Assembly (NCBI RefSeq): GCF_001050475.1
Contig: NZ_CP012034.1
Span: 62,001-126,000, forward strand
Reading direction: 5' to 3'
DNA from: Companilactobacillus ginsenosidimutans
GTDB taxonomy: Bacteria > Bacillota > Bacilli > Lactobacillales > Lactobacillaceae
Length of the DNA: 64,000 nucleotides
Below are positions 18,444 to 27,175 of the stretch, in pieces (positions within the stretch are counted from its first letter, which is position 1; every line of letters starts with the position of its first letter). A model generated the notes under the pieces. The model was not told the DNA's origin, did not search any database, and saw only the letters and a program-made list of their open reading frames with translations. The position numbers and the translations under genes are program-made.

Positions 18444-19067
18444 ATGCGATCAATTAAGGGGCTTTTGTTGGCAATTGTTGTAATGTTTGCCGTTTCAATC
18501 GTTGGTTATACAATGTATTCAGGTGTTCAAACTGTATCTAACAATGTTGCCGAAACACAAAAAGATTCAAATAATCATGTCGAGAAAGTTTCTGCTGCTA
18601 CAGACTCAACTAATGAACAGAAATCTTCAGTAAAAGATGAATGGAAACATCCTTCAGAGAAAAAAGATTATCCAGATTTAACAAAATTTAAAGATGCTTT
18701 TATTCGAGTGTCACTAGATGATCAGAAAGTATATATTCAGAATGGCAAAGACATCTTGTACACAATGAAGGCTGCGACTGGTGAGAAGGGCTCCGAAACT
18801 CCAAAGGGGACTTTTGAGATTCAAAACCGTGGGGATCATTTTTACAATGCTGAATCTGATGAAGGTGCTAACTATTGGACTTCATTTAAAGACTGGGGTG
18901 TTTATTTATTCCATTCAGTTCCAACTGATAAAGAGGGAAATTACGTCGAAAGTGAAGCTGAGAAGCTGGGGACTCCATCAAGTCACGGCTGTGTCAGACT
19001 AACGATTCCCGATGCAAAATGGATCAATAGCACCGTACCAAGTGGTATGAAAGTAATCGTTGAATAA
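18444..19067 (+). CDS. L,D-transpeptidase (YkuD domain), membrane-anchored
   Basis: 207 residues from ATG 18444, 6 bp after a GGGGGAG ribosome site. An ATG at 18399 has none. An N-terminal hydrophobic segment (about 6-25) is a signal anchor, followed by a Ser/Asn-rich stalk and the YkuD domain (about 90-207). The catalytic signature SHGCVRL with its upstream His (LFHSVPTD) is intact. Such enzymes crosslink or modify peptidoglycan, or attach wall proteins, outside the membrane. Single-gene unit. Confidence 0.9.
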   Translation: MRSIKGLLLAIVVMFAVSIVGYTMYSGVQTVSNNVAETQKDSNNHVEKVSAATDSTNEQKSSVKDEWKHPSEKKDYPDLTKFKDAFIRVSLDDQKVYIQNGKDILYTMKAATGEKGSETPKGTFEIQNRGDHFYNAESDEGANYWTSFKDWGVYLFHSVPTDKEGNYVESEAEKLGTPSSHGCVRLTIPDAKWINSTVPSGMKVIVE

Positions 19068-19070
19068 TCA

Positions 19071-19109
19071 AAAAATAGTTTTGGCAAATACTGTCAAAAC
19101 TATTTTTTA
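19071..19109 (+). terminator. Intrinsic terminator of the L,D-transpeptidase gene
   Basis: AAAAATAGTTTTG pairs with CAAAACTATTTTTT around an 11-nt loop. Confidence 0.85.
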
Positions 19110-19166
19110 TTTTATATGTAAATTACTGTATTTTTATGAAAATAGTGATATTATATCTATGGTTAA

Positions 19167-19182
19167 TTGAGCGCACGCTCAA
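19167..19182. promoter_or_regulatory. TetR-type operator O1 upstream of mntH
   Basis: TTGAGCGCACGCTCAA is a near-perfect 16-bp palindrome. The same motif recurs 57 bp downstream, and a TetR gene ends the operon. TGAGCG half sites with a short centre are common for TetR/AcrR regulators. Confidence 0.75.
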
Positions 19183-19223
19183 CTTATTCATTGAAATATG
19201 CAGTTAATAGCTGGATGCATGAT

Positions 19224-19239
19224 TTAAGCGTACGCTCAA
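19224..19239. promoter_or_regulatory. TetR-type operator O2 upstream of mntH
   Basis: TTAAGCGTACGCTCAA matches O1 at 14 of 16 positions and is palindromic except for one base pair. Two operators 57 bp apart could allow cooperative or looped repression by the TetR protein encoded at 20713. Confidence 0.75.
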
Positions 19240-19323
19240 TTTCCCCAGACATGCGGAGATTACATCATAAGCAATAATTATGGAGTCGCCGAATTTCTAA
19301 TCCAATAGAAAAGAGGTTCAATT
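19240..19323 (+). other. Unassigned mntH leader with possible secondary structure
   Basis: Between O2 and the start codon, GAGATTA (19256-19262) could pair with TAATC (19298-19302), and CATAA (19265-19269) with TTATG (19278-19282). I do not recognise a yybP-ykoY (manganese) or other known metal riboswitch core. This may be an ordinary leader. Confidence 0.25.
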
Positions 19324-20697
19324 ATGTCAGGAATTGACAAAATTGCATCAACAAAAAATGATTCAGGACTTGATCAAACATCATCAAAAAGTCTTGATGA
19401 AGTAAATGGTAGTATCGTTGTCCCACCAAACTCCGGTTTCTGGAAAACGCTAATGTCCTATACAGGTCCCGGAGCTTTAATAGCTGTGGGATATATGGAT
19501 CCAGGTAACTGGATTACATCAATCGCTGGTGGTTCACAATTTAAATACAAATTGCTATCAGTTATCTTAATCTCAAGTTTGATTGCCATGCTGCTTCAGT
19601 CAATGGCCTCAAGATTAGGAATTGTTTCGGGAAAAGATTTGGCACAATTAACTCGAGAGAGAACTTCCAAGAGGACTGGTATATTCCTCTGGATTGTCGC
19701 TGAACTTGCTATCATGGCAACGGATATTGCCGAAATTATTGGTTCAGGTATCGCGCTAGAGTTGATTTTTAATATTCCATTAATCATGGGTATCATCATA
19801 ACTGCAGCGGATGTTTTGCTCCTACTTGTTTTAATGAAGTTAGGCTTTAGAAAAATTGAAGCTATCGTCGCAACATTGGTTACTGTCATTCTATTTGTAT
19901 TCTTGTATGAAGTTATATTGGCAAAACCAAGTATGAATGGAATCCTAAAGGGCTACGTTCCAACACCACAAATCTTCAGCAATCATTCAATGCTCTACTT
20001 ATCATTAGGTATTGTTGGTGCGACTGTTATGCCACATGATCTGTACTTAGGATCATCAATTTCGCAAACAAGAAGAGTTAATCGTGAGGACCGAAAAGAT
20101 GTTGCTAAAGCTTTGAAGTTTTCAACTATTGACTCAAATGTTCAATTATTCATCGCTTTCATTGTTAACAGTTTATTGTTGATTTTAGGCGCTGCATTGT
20201 TCTTCGGAACAAACAGTTCACTTGGTAGATTCGTTGATTTGTTCAATGCCTTAAATAATAAAGAAATCGTCGGCGCAATTGCCAGTCCTATTCTAAGTAT
20301 GCTTTTCGCCATAGCATTACTATCGTCTGGTCAAAGTTCGACAATCACCGGAACTCTTTCAGGTCAAATTATTATGGAAGGTTTCATCAGACTGAAGATG
20401 CCACTATGGGCTCAAAGACTTTTGACAAGATTATTGTCAGTCACACCTGTTTTGATTTTCGCCATTTATTATCACGGTAATGAAGCGAAAATTGAAAATC
20501 TGTTAACATTCTCACAGGTATTCTTGAGTGTCGCTTTGCCATTTGCCATCATTCCGCTAGTTATATTCACTAGCGATAAAAAAATTATGGGTGAGTTCTC
20601 CAATCGTAAGTGGGTTAATTATTGTGCTTGGTTTGCAACGATTGTTTTGATTGGCTTGAATATTTATCTAATCCTTCAAACAATAGGAATTATGTGA
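19324..20697 (+). CDS. mntH: Nramp-family divalent metal (Mn2+/H+) transporter
   Basis: 457 residues with 11 predicted membrane helices. The metal-binding MDPGNW motif (Asp, Asn) lies in helix 1, and the [15 protein letters not shown] motif (Met, His) in helix 6. Both are hallmarks of Nramp proteins. It would import manganese, which lactobacilli accumulate. AAGAGG precedes ATG 19324. The TetR regulator gene follows after 15 bp, and two palindromic operators lie upstream. A TetR protein controlling mntH is less usual than the DtxR-type MntR. Confidence 0.92.
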   Translation: MSGIDKIASTKNDSGLDQTSSKSLDEVNGSIVVPPNSGFWKTLMSYTGPGALIAVGYMDPGNWITSIAGGSQFKYKLLSVILISSLIAMLLQSMASRLGIVSGKDLAQLTRERTSKRTGIFLWIVAELAIMATDIAEIIGSGIALELIFNIPLIMGIIITAADVLLLLVLMKLGFRKIEAIVATLVTVILFVFLYEVILAKPSMNGILKGYVPTPQIFSNHSMLYLSLGIVGATVMPHDLYLGSSISQTRRVNREDRKDVAKALKFSTIDSNVQLFIAFIVNSLLLILGAALFFGTNSSLGRFVDLFNALNNKEIVGAIASPILSMLFAIALLSSGQSSTITGTLSGQIIMEGFIRLKMPLWAQRLLTRLLSVTPVLIFAIYYHGNEAKIENLLTFSQVFLSVALPFAIIPLVIFTSDKKIMGEFSNRKWVNYCAWFATIVLIGLNIYLILQTIGIM

Positions 20698-20712
20698 TTG
20701 TGAGGAGCTATT

Positions 20713-21321
20713 ATGAAAAAAAGTGATGCGAAAAAAAATGATATTTTAAACGTAGCTCAAGGTATGTTTTACAAAAAGGGCTATGAGGCAACGACCACAA
20801 GAGAAATAAATAAAAGTGTTGGTATCTCAGATGGTTCACTTTATTACTATTTTCCAAATGGTAAGCGTGAAATTCTAGATACAATTGTTAAAGAAGGTAC
20901 TATTAGCAGAATTGGAATTATCCATGCCAATTTTAGTAATCTAGAATCAATCGAGGATTTAGAGGATAGGCTGATAGATTTCAATTCGAAAATTGCTGCA
21001 ATTTTTAATAAGAAAAACAATTATCAATCCTTTTTAATTACTATTCGCGAACGCAACATTCTCACTGAAGAACAGTCAGAGTGGATTTCAGAAATGATGG
21101 ATCAAAACGTTAAGAATCTTGCTGATGGATTGAAGATTCTTGATAGATTTGGAGTTTTGGATCGTGCAGAATTTGAAAATTTGGCTGAGATAATTATTTC
21201 TATCATTCAAAAGTCAGTTTATGACGAGTTGATTATAAGAAATCAAAAACGTATCAGTGATAAAGTTATCAAACGTGTAAATGCAAAGTTGCATTTATTC
21301 TTATCATTAATTTCAGACTAA
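20713..21321 (+). CDS. TetR/AcrR family transcriptional regulator
   Basis: 202 residues. The N-terminal HTH (about 5-50) includes ILNVAQGMFYKKGYEATTTREI and GISDGSLYYYFPNGKREIL, the conserved TetR signature. The C-terminal ligand domain is not assignable. It sits 15 bp after mntH (ribosome site GTGAGGAG). The paired TGAGCG palindromes upstream of mntH are its probable targets, making the operon autoregulated. The inducer is unknown, and metal sensing is not evident (no Cys/His cluster). Confidence 0.88.
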   Translation: MKKSDAKKNDILNVAQGMFYKKGYEATTTREINKSVGISDGSLYYYFPNGKREILDTIVKEGTISRIGIIHANFSNLESIEDLEDRLIDFNSKIAAIFNKKNNYQSFLITIRERNILTEEQSEWISEMMDQNVKNLADGLKILDRFGVLDRAEFENLAEIIISIIQKSVYDELIIRNQKRISDKVIKRVNAKLHLFLSLISD

Positions 21322-21354
21322 AAGAGAGCTTGGGTTTTCAAGCTCTCTTTTTGT
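21322..21354 (+). terminator. Intrinsic terminator of the mntH-tetR operon
   Basis: AAAGAGAGCTTG pairs with CAAGCTCTCTTTTT around GGTTTT. Confidence 0.9.
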
Positions 21355-21358
21355 ATGC

Positions 21359-23071
21359 TTATATTTTTTTACGGGGATTCTTTTTCAAAAAGTGTTTAGA
21401 TCCATAAATAATATGGAAATAAATCGATAGTTCCAACATATCTCGATTAAGACTTCTTAAAAAAGGCCACTCACGGCGTGAACTTTTCCAAATACTAGAC
21501 TCGGTGTCTTCATTGAAATATTTCGAGACATCTTTTGGCTCGTCCTTGAAAATTCCGGATTGATAAAGATAATTCGAATAATCGAAAAAGTATCGCGCAG
21601 TTTCTGGCTTATCGATGTCCCTTCGCAGTTGTTGCATGCGATCCCAGGCAAAACTTATACCCGTTCGCATTATTTGTCGTCCAGTTGTTGCATTTTGAGT
21701 TCTGGCGAAGAATTCTTCGAATAAACGCTGATAGGAGTTGATTTCTGGTAGATCCATATATTGTCTAGGATGAATTTTAAATGGATATTTCCATTCACTA
21801 AAGTTAAACTCCCATTTCTGACCAACCCAGATTGTATAGGGCAGCTCGTAGAAGACCTGAGTCAAATCTTGTTCAAAACTTTCATTGATAATTTCGGGAT
21901 AAAGTCTTGGCAATAGTTTTTGGATTTCTTTGTTTAGATCTGAAGTAATGGTCTTATCTTTAGTAATTGTAAATAGATGTTTCCAATCCTTATCAGGAAT
22001 TAAATCAGGTTTGATTAGCTGAACTTGCTTTAATTGGACTGGTGCAGAGTTTAACGTATATCCTTTATCAAAACAATTGGAAACAAGTTGTAAGGTTTGG
22101 ACAAAATGTCCACCGAGGGAATGTCCCAAGCCATACATCTTACAACCCTCAGGGACTGCATCCTCAAGGTAAGTCATGAATTTTTCAGCTGCATTCATTT
22201 GGTCTAATCCTAAAGTGTTACCAACTAGGATAGCATTAACGTTGTAGTTCCAATCTTTGTAACCTTCGAGAATAAACTTTTCCATTCGTTTCGTTCGAGA
22301 ACGCTCGGTATAATCCATATCAGCTTCAGTACCTTTGAATGTCACATAACATTCACTAATACCATCAATGGTGATTAGATAAGCGATACCCGAAAATCCA
22401 CATTCTTCTGCCTCAGGGACGAAATCCCTAGCATCGAAAGATTTTACATAAGAGGGAATTCGTTGGACGTGACCGTAAATTAGGTATCTTAAAAAGCTTT
22501 CTGGTTCGAAGTCTTCATATAAATAACGATCGTAATCGAATTGCATTAAGTCGGTTCTGAAATCTAAGTTATTGAGCAACTCTTGTTCTGCATAGGGATG
22601 ATTTCTTTGTGGTGACAGCTGAGGAATGTGCGAATGAATCAAAACCTGAATCTGGGTTAAGTACCCTCTACATAGCGTCAAATTTTCATCATCAATCAAT
22701 GCTATTAATTGTTTTAATTTGTTGATTTTACGATTACGACGGGGCATGTTTGGGGCATTAGTTTTGTGAGTCTCGTCAATGTTTTTTAGTTTTAGAGCTT
22801 TATCAATTAGCTTTGGGTGCAATTCTGGATTTGCTTTGAAAGAGTCATCTTTTAAATCAATAATTTGGTTTAGTGCCAAATTGGTTAACCGAGTTTTCTC
22901 GGAATCAAGATATTGATAACTAAAATAAAGTCGTTTATTTTGTGGCAATAACTTCTTGCTGTCTTTTTTATTAAAAGTAAGTGGTATTACTTTATGAGCA
23001 CGGAAATCAAGTAAGTCAAATTGCTCATAAATTTTTGCAAGTTTATCTAATGTCTGTAGTAATTCTTTCAT
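21359..23071 (-). CDS. Lipase-like alpha/beta hydrolase-fold protein of unknown function
   Basis: 570 residues, with no signal peptide or membrane helix. GLGHSLGGHFVQTLQL, with the candidate nucleophile Ser near residue 316, is the GxSxG elbow of class-3-lipase-like folds. YVTFKGTEADMDYTE upstream (about 250) fits the oxyanion strand of the same fold. The N-terminal 150 residues are charged and helical, and the C-terminal 180 residues (rich in Trp/Tyr/Arg) match nothing I know. Monocistronic, divergent from the HTH-clpL operon. Substrate unknown; a phospholipase is possible. Confidence 0.6.
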   Translation of the reverse strand: MKELLQTLDKLAKIYEQFDLLDFRAHKVIPLTFNKKDSKKLLPQNKRLYFSYQYLDSEKTRLTNLALNQIIDLKDDSFKANPELHPKLIDKALKLKNIDETHKTNAPNMPRRNRKINKLKQLIALIDDENLTLCRGYLTQIQVLIHSHIPQLSPQRNHPYAEQELLNNLDFRTDLMQFDYDRYLYEDFEPESFLRYLIYGHVQRIPSYVKSFDARDFVPEAEECGFSGIAYLITIDGISECYVTFKGTEADMDYTERSRTKRMEKFILEGYKDWNYNVNAILVGNTLGLDQMNAAEKFMTYLEDAVPEGCKMYGLGHSLGGHFVQTLQLVSNCFDKGYTLNSAPVQLKQVQLIKPDLIPDKDWKHLFTITKDKTITSDLNKEIQKLLPRLYPEIINESFEQDLTQVFYELPYTIWVGQKWEFNFSEWKYPFKIHPRQYMDLPEINSYQRLFEEFFARTQNATTGRQIMRTGISFAWDRMQQLRRDIDKPETARYFFDYSNYLYQSGIFKDEPKDVSKYFNEDTESSIWKSSRREWPFLRSLNRDMLELSIYFHIIYGSKHFLKKNPRKKI

Positions 23072-23148
23072 ATCTGCACCATCGATCGGAAAATATTCGT
23101 TACCCTTATTCTACCAAAAAACGCTATAATGGGTTTATCTAAATTATT

Positions 23149-23192
23149 TCACATTTGTGGTATGTCACACTTGTAATATATCACAGATGTGC
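23149..23192. promoter_or_regulatory. Three tandem TCACANNTGTG operators upstream of the HTH-clpL operon
   Basis: TCACATTTGTGG (23149), TCACACTTGTAA (23165) and TCACAGATGTGC (23181) recur with an exact 16-bp period. Copies 1 and 3 are palindromic (CACA-NN-TGTG), and copy 2 is degenerate. Copies 2 and 3 overlap the promoter boxes. No CtsR heptads or HrcA CIRCE element are visible, though these usually control clp genes. Confidence 0.7.
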
Positions 23193-23198
23193 TATACT
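23171..23198 (+). promoter_or_regulatory. Promoter of the HTH-clpL operon
   Basis: TTGTAA (23171-23176) and TATACT (23193-23198), with a TGC extension, are 16 bp apart. The start codon is 22 bp downstream of the -10 box. Confidence 0.65.
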
Positions 23199-23220
23199 AT
23201 TATTTGTGGAGGAAAGCATC

Positions 23221-23442
23221 ATGGAAATAGATATCAAATCATACTTACAGGACAAGAATTTATCGATATACGTAATTTCAAAGAAAAGTGGTTACGGATA
23301 TACGACTCTTCACAAGTCCTTTAATAAGAAGCAATCTTCCGCGACATCATTAAACATACGAGATATAGATGCGATCGCCAAGGCTCAAGACGTCGAAATG
23401 TGGCGTGTATTGCGCGAGTTGGAGATGCACTATCTGAAGTGA
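23221..23442 (+). CDS. Small Cro/XRE-like HTH protein
   Basis: 73 residues from ATG 23221, 8 bp after GTGGAGGAAAG. The upstream in-frame extension to 23155 runs through the operators and has no ribosome site. A single helix-turn-helix fold is suggested by [21 protein letters not shown] (first part about 15-34) and [19 protein letters not shown]. No other domain is present. It lies 13 bp before clpL and directly behind three operators, so it is probably the local repressor. Target assignment is inference. Confidence 0.7.
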   Translation: MEIDIKSYLQDKNLSIYVISKKSGYGYTTLHKSFNKKQSSATSLNIRDIDAIAKAQDVEMWRVLRELEMHYLK

Positions 23443-23455
23443 AAGGGGCATTTTT

Positions 23456-25567
23456 ATGGCTAGATCATTTTGGGATAACGATCCATTTTCAGACAATGAT
23501 ATGGACGAAATTTTTAACAGATTAATGGGTTCAAACACTCAAGGCGGTACTGGAACAAAGTACTATGTTAACGGTAAAGAGTTAACACCTGAGGAATTAG
23601 CAGAGTATCAAAAGGCGAGAACAGCTGGTAAAGAAGTTCCCGTTCAAAATAACGAACAACAAACAGATCAAAAAGGTATTTTAGGTAAACTTGGTCGTAA
23701 TTTAACACAAGAAGCTCGTGATGGATTACTTGATCCAGTTATCGGACGTGATAAGGAAATTCAAGAAACTGCTGAAATATTAAGTAGACGTACGAAGAAT
23801 AACCCTATCTTAGTTGGTGATGCTGGTGTAGGTAAGACAGCTGTTGTAGAAGGCTTGGCACAAGCTATTGTTAAAGGGGATGTTCCTGAAGCTATCAAAG
23901 ATAAGGAAATAATCTCTGTTGATTTATCATCACTTGAAGCCGGTACACAATATCGTGGTTCATTTGAAGAGAACGTCCAAAATTTAATTAAAGAAGTTCA
24001 AAAAGCAGGTAATGTCGTCTTGTTCTTTGATGAAATTCATAAAATTATCGGAACTGGTGCTGCCGGTGGAGAATCAGGTAGCAAAGGTTTGGCAGACATT
24101 ATTAAGCCAGCGTTGAGTCGTGGTGATCTGTCCATTATCGGTGCTACGACACAAGACGAATATCGTAATACAATTATGAAAGATGGGGCTTTGGCTAGAA
24201 GATTTAACGATGTAACAATCAATGAACCTAGTAAAGAAGCTTCATTCGCTATCTTACAGGGATTGCGTAGTGCATACGAACAACACCATCATGTAAAATT
24301 ACCTGATAATGTTTTACAAGCTGCTGTGGACTATTCAGTTCAATATATTCCTCAAAGATCATTACCTGATAAGGCAATTGACTTGATTGACATGACAGCG
24401 GCTCATTTGGCAGCTAAACATCCTGTAACAGATAAAGTCAGTCTTGAAAAAGATTTGAAGAAAGCTGAATCTGATAAGGAACAAGCTGCCAAGAATGAGG
24501 ACTTTGAAAAAGCATCGAAACTAAAGAAACAAATTGAAGATATCAACAATAAGTTAAATAACGGTGAAGCTGAACCTGAAGAAACTGTTGCCACTGTCAA
24601 CGACATTGCTGAATCAGTTCAAAGATTGACTGGTGTTCCTGTATCTCAAATGGGCACTTCTGATATTGAAAGACTGAAGGATATGGGTAACAGACTTAAG
24701 AACAAAGTCATTGGACAAGATGAAGCTGTCGATATGGTTGTTAGAGCAATTCGTCGTAACCGTGCTGGATTTGACGAAGGTAACCGTCCAATCGGAAGTT
24801 TCCTATTTGTCGGACCAACTGGTGTCGGTAAAACTGAATTAGTTAAGCAATTAGCTAGTGATATGTTTGGAAATAAGAATGCTATTATCCGTTTGGATAT
24901 GTCAGAATATTCGGATTTGACAGCTGTTTCTAAGTTGATTGGTACTTCAGCTGGATATGTAGGGTATGAAGATAACGGTAATACCTTAACTGAACAAGTA
25001 AGACGTAATCCTTATTCAATCGTTCTTTTGGACGAAATTGAAAAGGCAAATCCTCAAGTTCTTACGTTGCTATTGCAAGTCATGGATGACGGTCGTTTAA
25101 CTGATGGACAAGGCAATGTGGTTGATTTCAAGAACACCATTGTTATTGCTACATCAAATGCTGGATTCGGTAATGATAGTAATAAAGACGAGAAATTAAT
25201 GGACAAATTAGCTCCATACTTCCGTCCAGAATTTTTGAACAGATTCAACGGAATCGTTGAGTTCAGTCATTTATCAAAAGACGATTTGAATCAAATTGTT
25301 GATTTGTTAATTGATGATGTAAACAAGAACTTGGCCAAGAAGGGTATCACATTAACCATCAGTCCTGAAGCCAAGGAATGGTTGATTGATGAAGGATACG
25401 ATGAAGCTATGGGTGCACGTCCATTACGTCGTGTGATCGAGCAACAGATTCGTGACAAGGTTGCCGAATTCTATCTTGATAATCTTGATGTTAAGAATCT
25501 TAGAGCTGATTTGGTTGATGGTAGTGTTGTTATTAGTAAGAATGCTGCTGAAGTTGGTGCTAAGTAA
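23456..25567 (+). CDS. clpL: ClpL-type AAA+ chaperone (Clp ATPase)
   Basis: 703 residues. The short N-terminus ([17 protein letters not shown], about 36-52) and the absence of an N-terminal zinc finger or Clp-N repeats point to ClpL and not to ClpE or ClpC. Two AAA modules carry Walker [14 protein letters not shown] and [13 protein letters not shown], Walker [10 protein letters not shown] and VLLDEIEKA, and sensor segments. A UVR-like coiled middle region (about 320-375, Lys/Glu-rich) separates them. ClpL is a stress chaperone acting with or without DnaK. It is co-transcribed with the small HTH gene. The last 33 codons are 88% T/G-ending by my count. Confidence 0.85.
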   Translation: MARSFWDNDPFSDNDMDEIFNRLMGSNTQGGTGTKYYVNGKELTPEELAEYQKARTAGKEVPVQNNEQQTDQKGILGKLGRNLTQEARDGLLDPVIGRDKEIQETAEILSRRTKNNPILVGDAGVGKTAVVEGLAQAIVKGDVPEAIKDKEIISVDLSSLEAGTQYRGSFEENVQNLIKEVQKAGNVVLFFDEIHKIIGTGAAGGESGSKGLADIIKPALSRGDLSIIGATTQDEYRNTIMKDGALARRFNDVTINEPSKEASFAILQGLRSAYEQHHHVKLPDNVLQAAVDYSVQYIPQRSLPDKAIDLIDMTAAHLAAKHPVTDKVSLEKDLKKAESDKEQAAKNEDFEKASKLKKQIEDINNKLNNGEAEPEETVATVNDIAESVQRLTGVPVSQMGTSDIERLKDMGNRLKNKVIGQDEAVDMVVRAIRRNRAGFDEGNRPIGSFLFVGPTGVGKTELVKQLASDMFGNKNAIIRLDMSEYSDLTAVSKLIGTSAGYVGYEDNGNTLTEQVRRNPYSIVLLDEIEKANPQVLTLLLQVMDDGRLTDGQGNVVDFKNTIVIATSNAGFGNDSNKDEKLMDKLAPYFRPEFLNRFNGIVEFSHLSKDDLNQIVDLLIDDVNKNLAKKGITLTISPEAKEWLIDEGYDEAMGARPLRRVIEQQIRDKVAEFYLDNLDVKNLRADLVDGSVVISKNAAEVGAK

Positions 25568-25598
25568 GGGGACTTTATAGTATAAATATGCCGATTCC

Positions 25599-25749
25599 GA
25601 AGGAAAATCGATTTTTTGGCTGGAACATGGCTGGCGCATTTGGAGCTTTTTCAAAGTACGAAAAGTCTTCAAACTGTGCCTTATTCTAAGCCGGGAAGTT
25701 CGCCCGACTAAGAATAATTTAGCCATTTAGCCAAAATCGATTTTCCTTC
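25599..25749. repeat. Three-way-junction palindromic intergenic element (element 2)
   Basis: Outer arms 25599-25621 and 25729-25749 share a near-perfect inverted repeat (core GGAAAATCGATTTT, then TGGCT). After a small internal loop they continue as ATGGCT (25627-25632) with AGCCAT (25721-25726). Inside are two abutting hairpins. One is 25633-25680, a stem of about 20 bp containing GGAGCTTTTTC and GAAAAGTCTTC. The other is 25681-25717, TTATTCT with AGAATAA and CGGG with CCCG, loop AAGTTCG. Nearly every base is paired. No ORF with a ribosome site is present. The downstream spacer 25750-25863 is T/G-rich and otherwise blank. Confidence 0.75.
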
Positions 25750-25863
25750 TCCATCTGGATTGAAGTATTATTTTAGGGTTAACGCAAACTTCATTTTGGG
25801 TGAGGAATGTAGATGTAGTGATCTATTCGCTAGTATGAATTATGTTAGAAATTTCCCTAAACA

Positions 25864-25911
25864 AAATAAAAGATGATCGAAAACATTTTGGTTTTCGACC
25901 ATCTTTTTTTG
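25864..25911. terminator. Bidirectional intrinsic terminator
   Basis: AAAAGATG-TCGAAAAC pairs with GTTTTCGA-CATCTTTT around CATTTTG, with A and T runs on either side. It serves the convergent deaminase gene and any readthrough from clpL. Confidence 0.85.
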
Positions 25912-25934
25912 TATTGTTTTGGAATTTTTTCTAA

Positions 25935-26963
25935 TTAATCTTGGAAATCTTCAACGTATTTGTCGATTTCTTCTAGGTACATTTCCTTTTGCTTTTCGCT
26001 TAGCCAGGCTGTTTCGAATGAATTCTTTGCTAACTGTACTACTTGTTCTGGAGTTACTTTATATTCTTTTACTAGTGCTTCGTAGTTATCAGCTATGTAG
26101 CCTCCGAAGTAGGCTGGGTCGTCGGAGTTTATTGAAATTTTTACTCCTTCGTCTAGTAGGTCTAGGATTTCATCACCTTTTAAGTCGTTGTCGGTGATTA
26201 ATTTGTTTGATAGTGGGCATGATGTTAGGCCGAGATGTAAGTGATTTACCCAGTCTACCATGTCTTTGTCTTCGACTATGTTTGTTCCGTGATCTAGTCT
26301 TTCGACATTGATAATTTCTAGGGCTTGTTTGATGTGATCAATTGAATCTACTTGGTCTACATCTGCATGCATTGTAATGTGATAGCCTTGTTCAACTGCC
26401 ATGCTGAACGGCAACATGAATTTTAATGGTGGATTGTGATGTTCGTCTGAATCTAAGCCTATTCCTAAAATTTTGCTTCTATAAGGTTTGGCTGCGTTGA
26501 GTAAATCAATGGCTGAGCGTGCTGACATGTCACGCAGGAAGCACATGATTAAATGCGCGTCAATGTTCATAGCTCTTGCATCGACGCATGCTTGATAAAA
26601 GCCTTCCATTACACAGTTTAAAGGTACTCCACGAACGACGTGTGCTTGTGGATCGAAAAACATTTCAACGTGTCTAACACCTTGAGATTTAGCTTTGTTT
26701 AAGTATGACATTGCCAGTTCATAGAAGTCGTCAGTTGTTTGAAGTACATCCATTCCTGGATAATATACTGCTAAAAATGATGCTAAATCATCATAGTGAT
26801 AAGTAGCTTCAACATCTTCGATAGTTTCTTGACCAATATTAATGTTATTTTTTTGAGCAAGCTTCAATTTTAACTCAGGCTCAAGGGTACCTTCCAAGTG
26901 AACGTGAAGTTCGGACTTTGGTAAACCATCAATAAATTCGCGAGAAATCTTTTTTGGCAACAT
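25935..26963 (-). CDS. add: Adenosine/adenine deaminase family protein
   Basis: 342 residues from ATG 26963. An in-frame ATG at 26978 lies inside the GGAGAG ribosome site. The metal-binding HVHLEG starts the domain. HADVDQ replaces the more common HAGE, RLDHGTNI carries a metal His, and INSDDPAYFGGYI carries the catalytic Asp and resembles adenine deaminases as much as adenosine deaminases. The product is hypoxanthine or inosine in purine salvage. It is divergent from a purine permease, with PurR-type boxes between. The 3' 80 codons are 79% A/C-ending, so the plus strand is T/G-rich here. Confidence 0.82.
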   Translation of the reverse strand: MLPKKISREFIDGLPKSELHVHLEGTLEPELKLKLAQKNNINIGQETIEDVEATYHYDDLASFLAVYYPGMDVLQTTDDFYELAMSYLNKAKSQGVRHVEMFFDPQAHVVRGVPLNCVMEGFYQACVDARAMNIDAHLIMCFLRDMSARSAIDLLNAAKPYRSKILGIGLDSDEHHNPPLKFMLPFSMAVEQGYHITMHADVDQVDSIDHIKQALEIINVERLDHGTNIVEDKDMVDWVNHLHLGLTSCPLSNKLITDNDLKGDEILDLLDEGVKISINSDDPAYFGGYIADNYEALVKEYKVTPEQVVQLAKNSFETAWLSEKQKEMYLEEIDKYVEDFQD

Positions 26964-27059
26964 ATTTACACTCTCCATTTATAGATTACTGATTTGTTAA
27001 CCAATAGAGTAAATGTATTAGTCAAAAAAGGCAAGCTTATTATTAACAAAAATATAAAT

Positions 27060-27104
27060 ATTTCCGAACATTATCTAAATTTTCATACACTTTATTTCGG
27101 TTTT
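27060..27104. promoter_or_regulatory. PurR-type box pair between the deaminase and purine permease genes
   Basis: ATTTCCGAACATT (27060-27072) matches the PurBox consensus AWWWCCGAACWWT exactly. A second, inverted and degenerate box (27092-27104, core TTCGG) matches at 11 of 13 positions, 19 bp away. Gram-positive PurR binds such inverted pairs. Confidence 0.75.
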
Positions 27105-27175
27105 TCTTGCAAAAATTATTAGTTTTTGTCATACTGTGGTTATTCTAAAAGTAATATTTAAGGGGCGAATATATT

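Noticed and set aside
19240..19323. Manganese (yybP-ykoY) riboswitch before mntH
   Set aside because: The conserved core of that riboswitch is not recognisable, and the two TetR operators already provide a control mechanism.
23101..23220. CtsR or CIRCE element for clpL
   Set aside because: No GGTCAAA heptad pair or CIRCE inverted repeat is present. The three TCACANNTGTG copies are unrelated.
25599..25749. CRISPR or simple terminator reading of the palindromic element
   Set aside because: There are no repeated spacers, the structure is branched, and a separate strong terminator follows at 25864.
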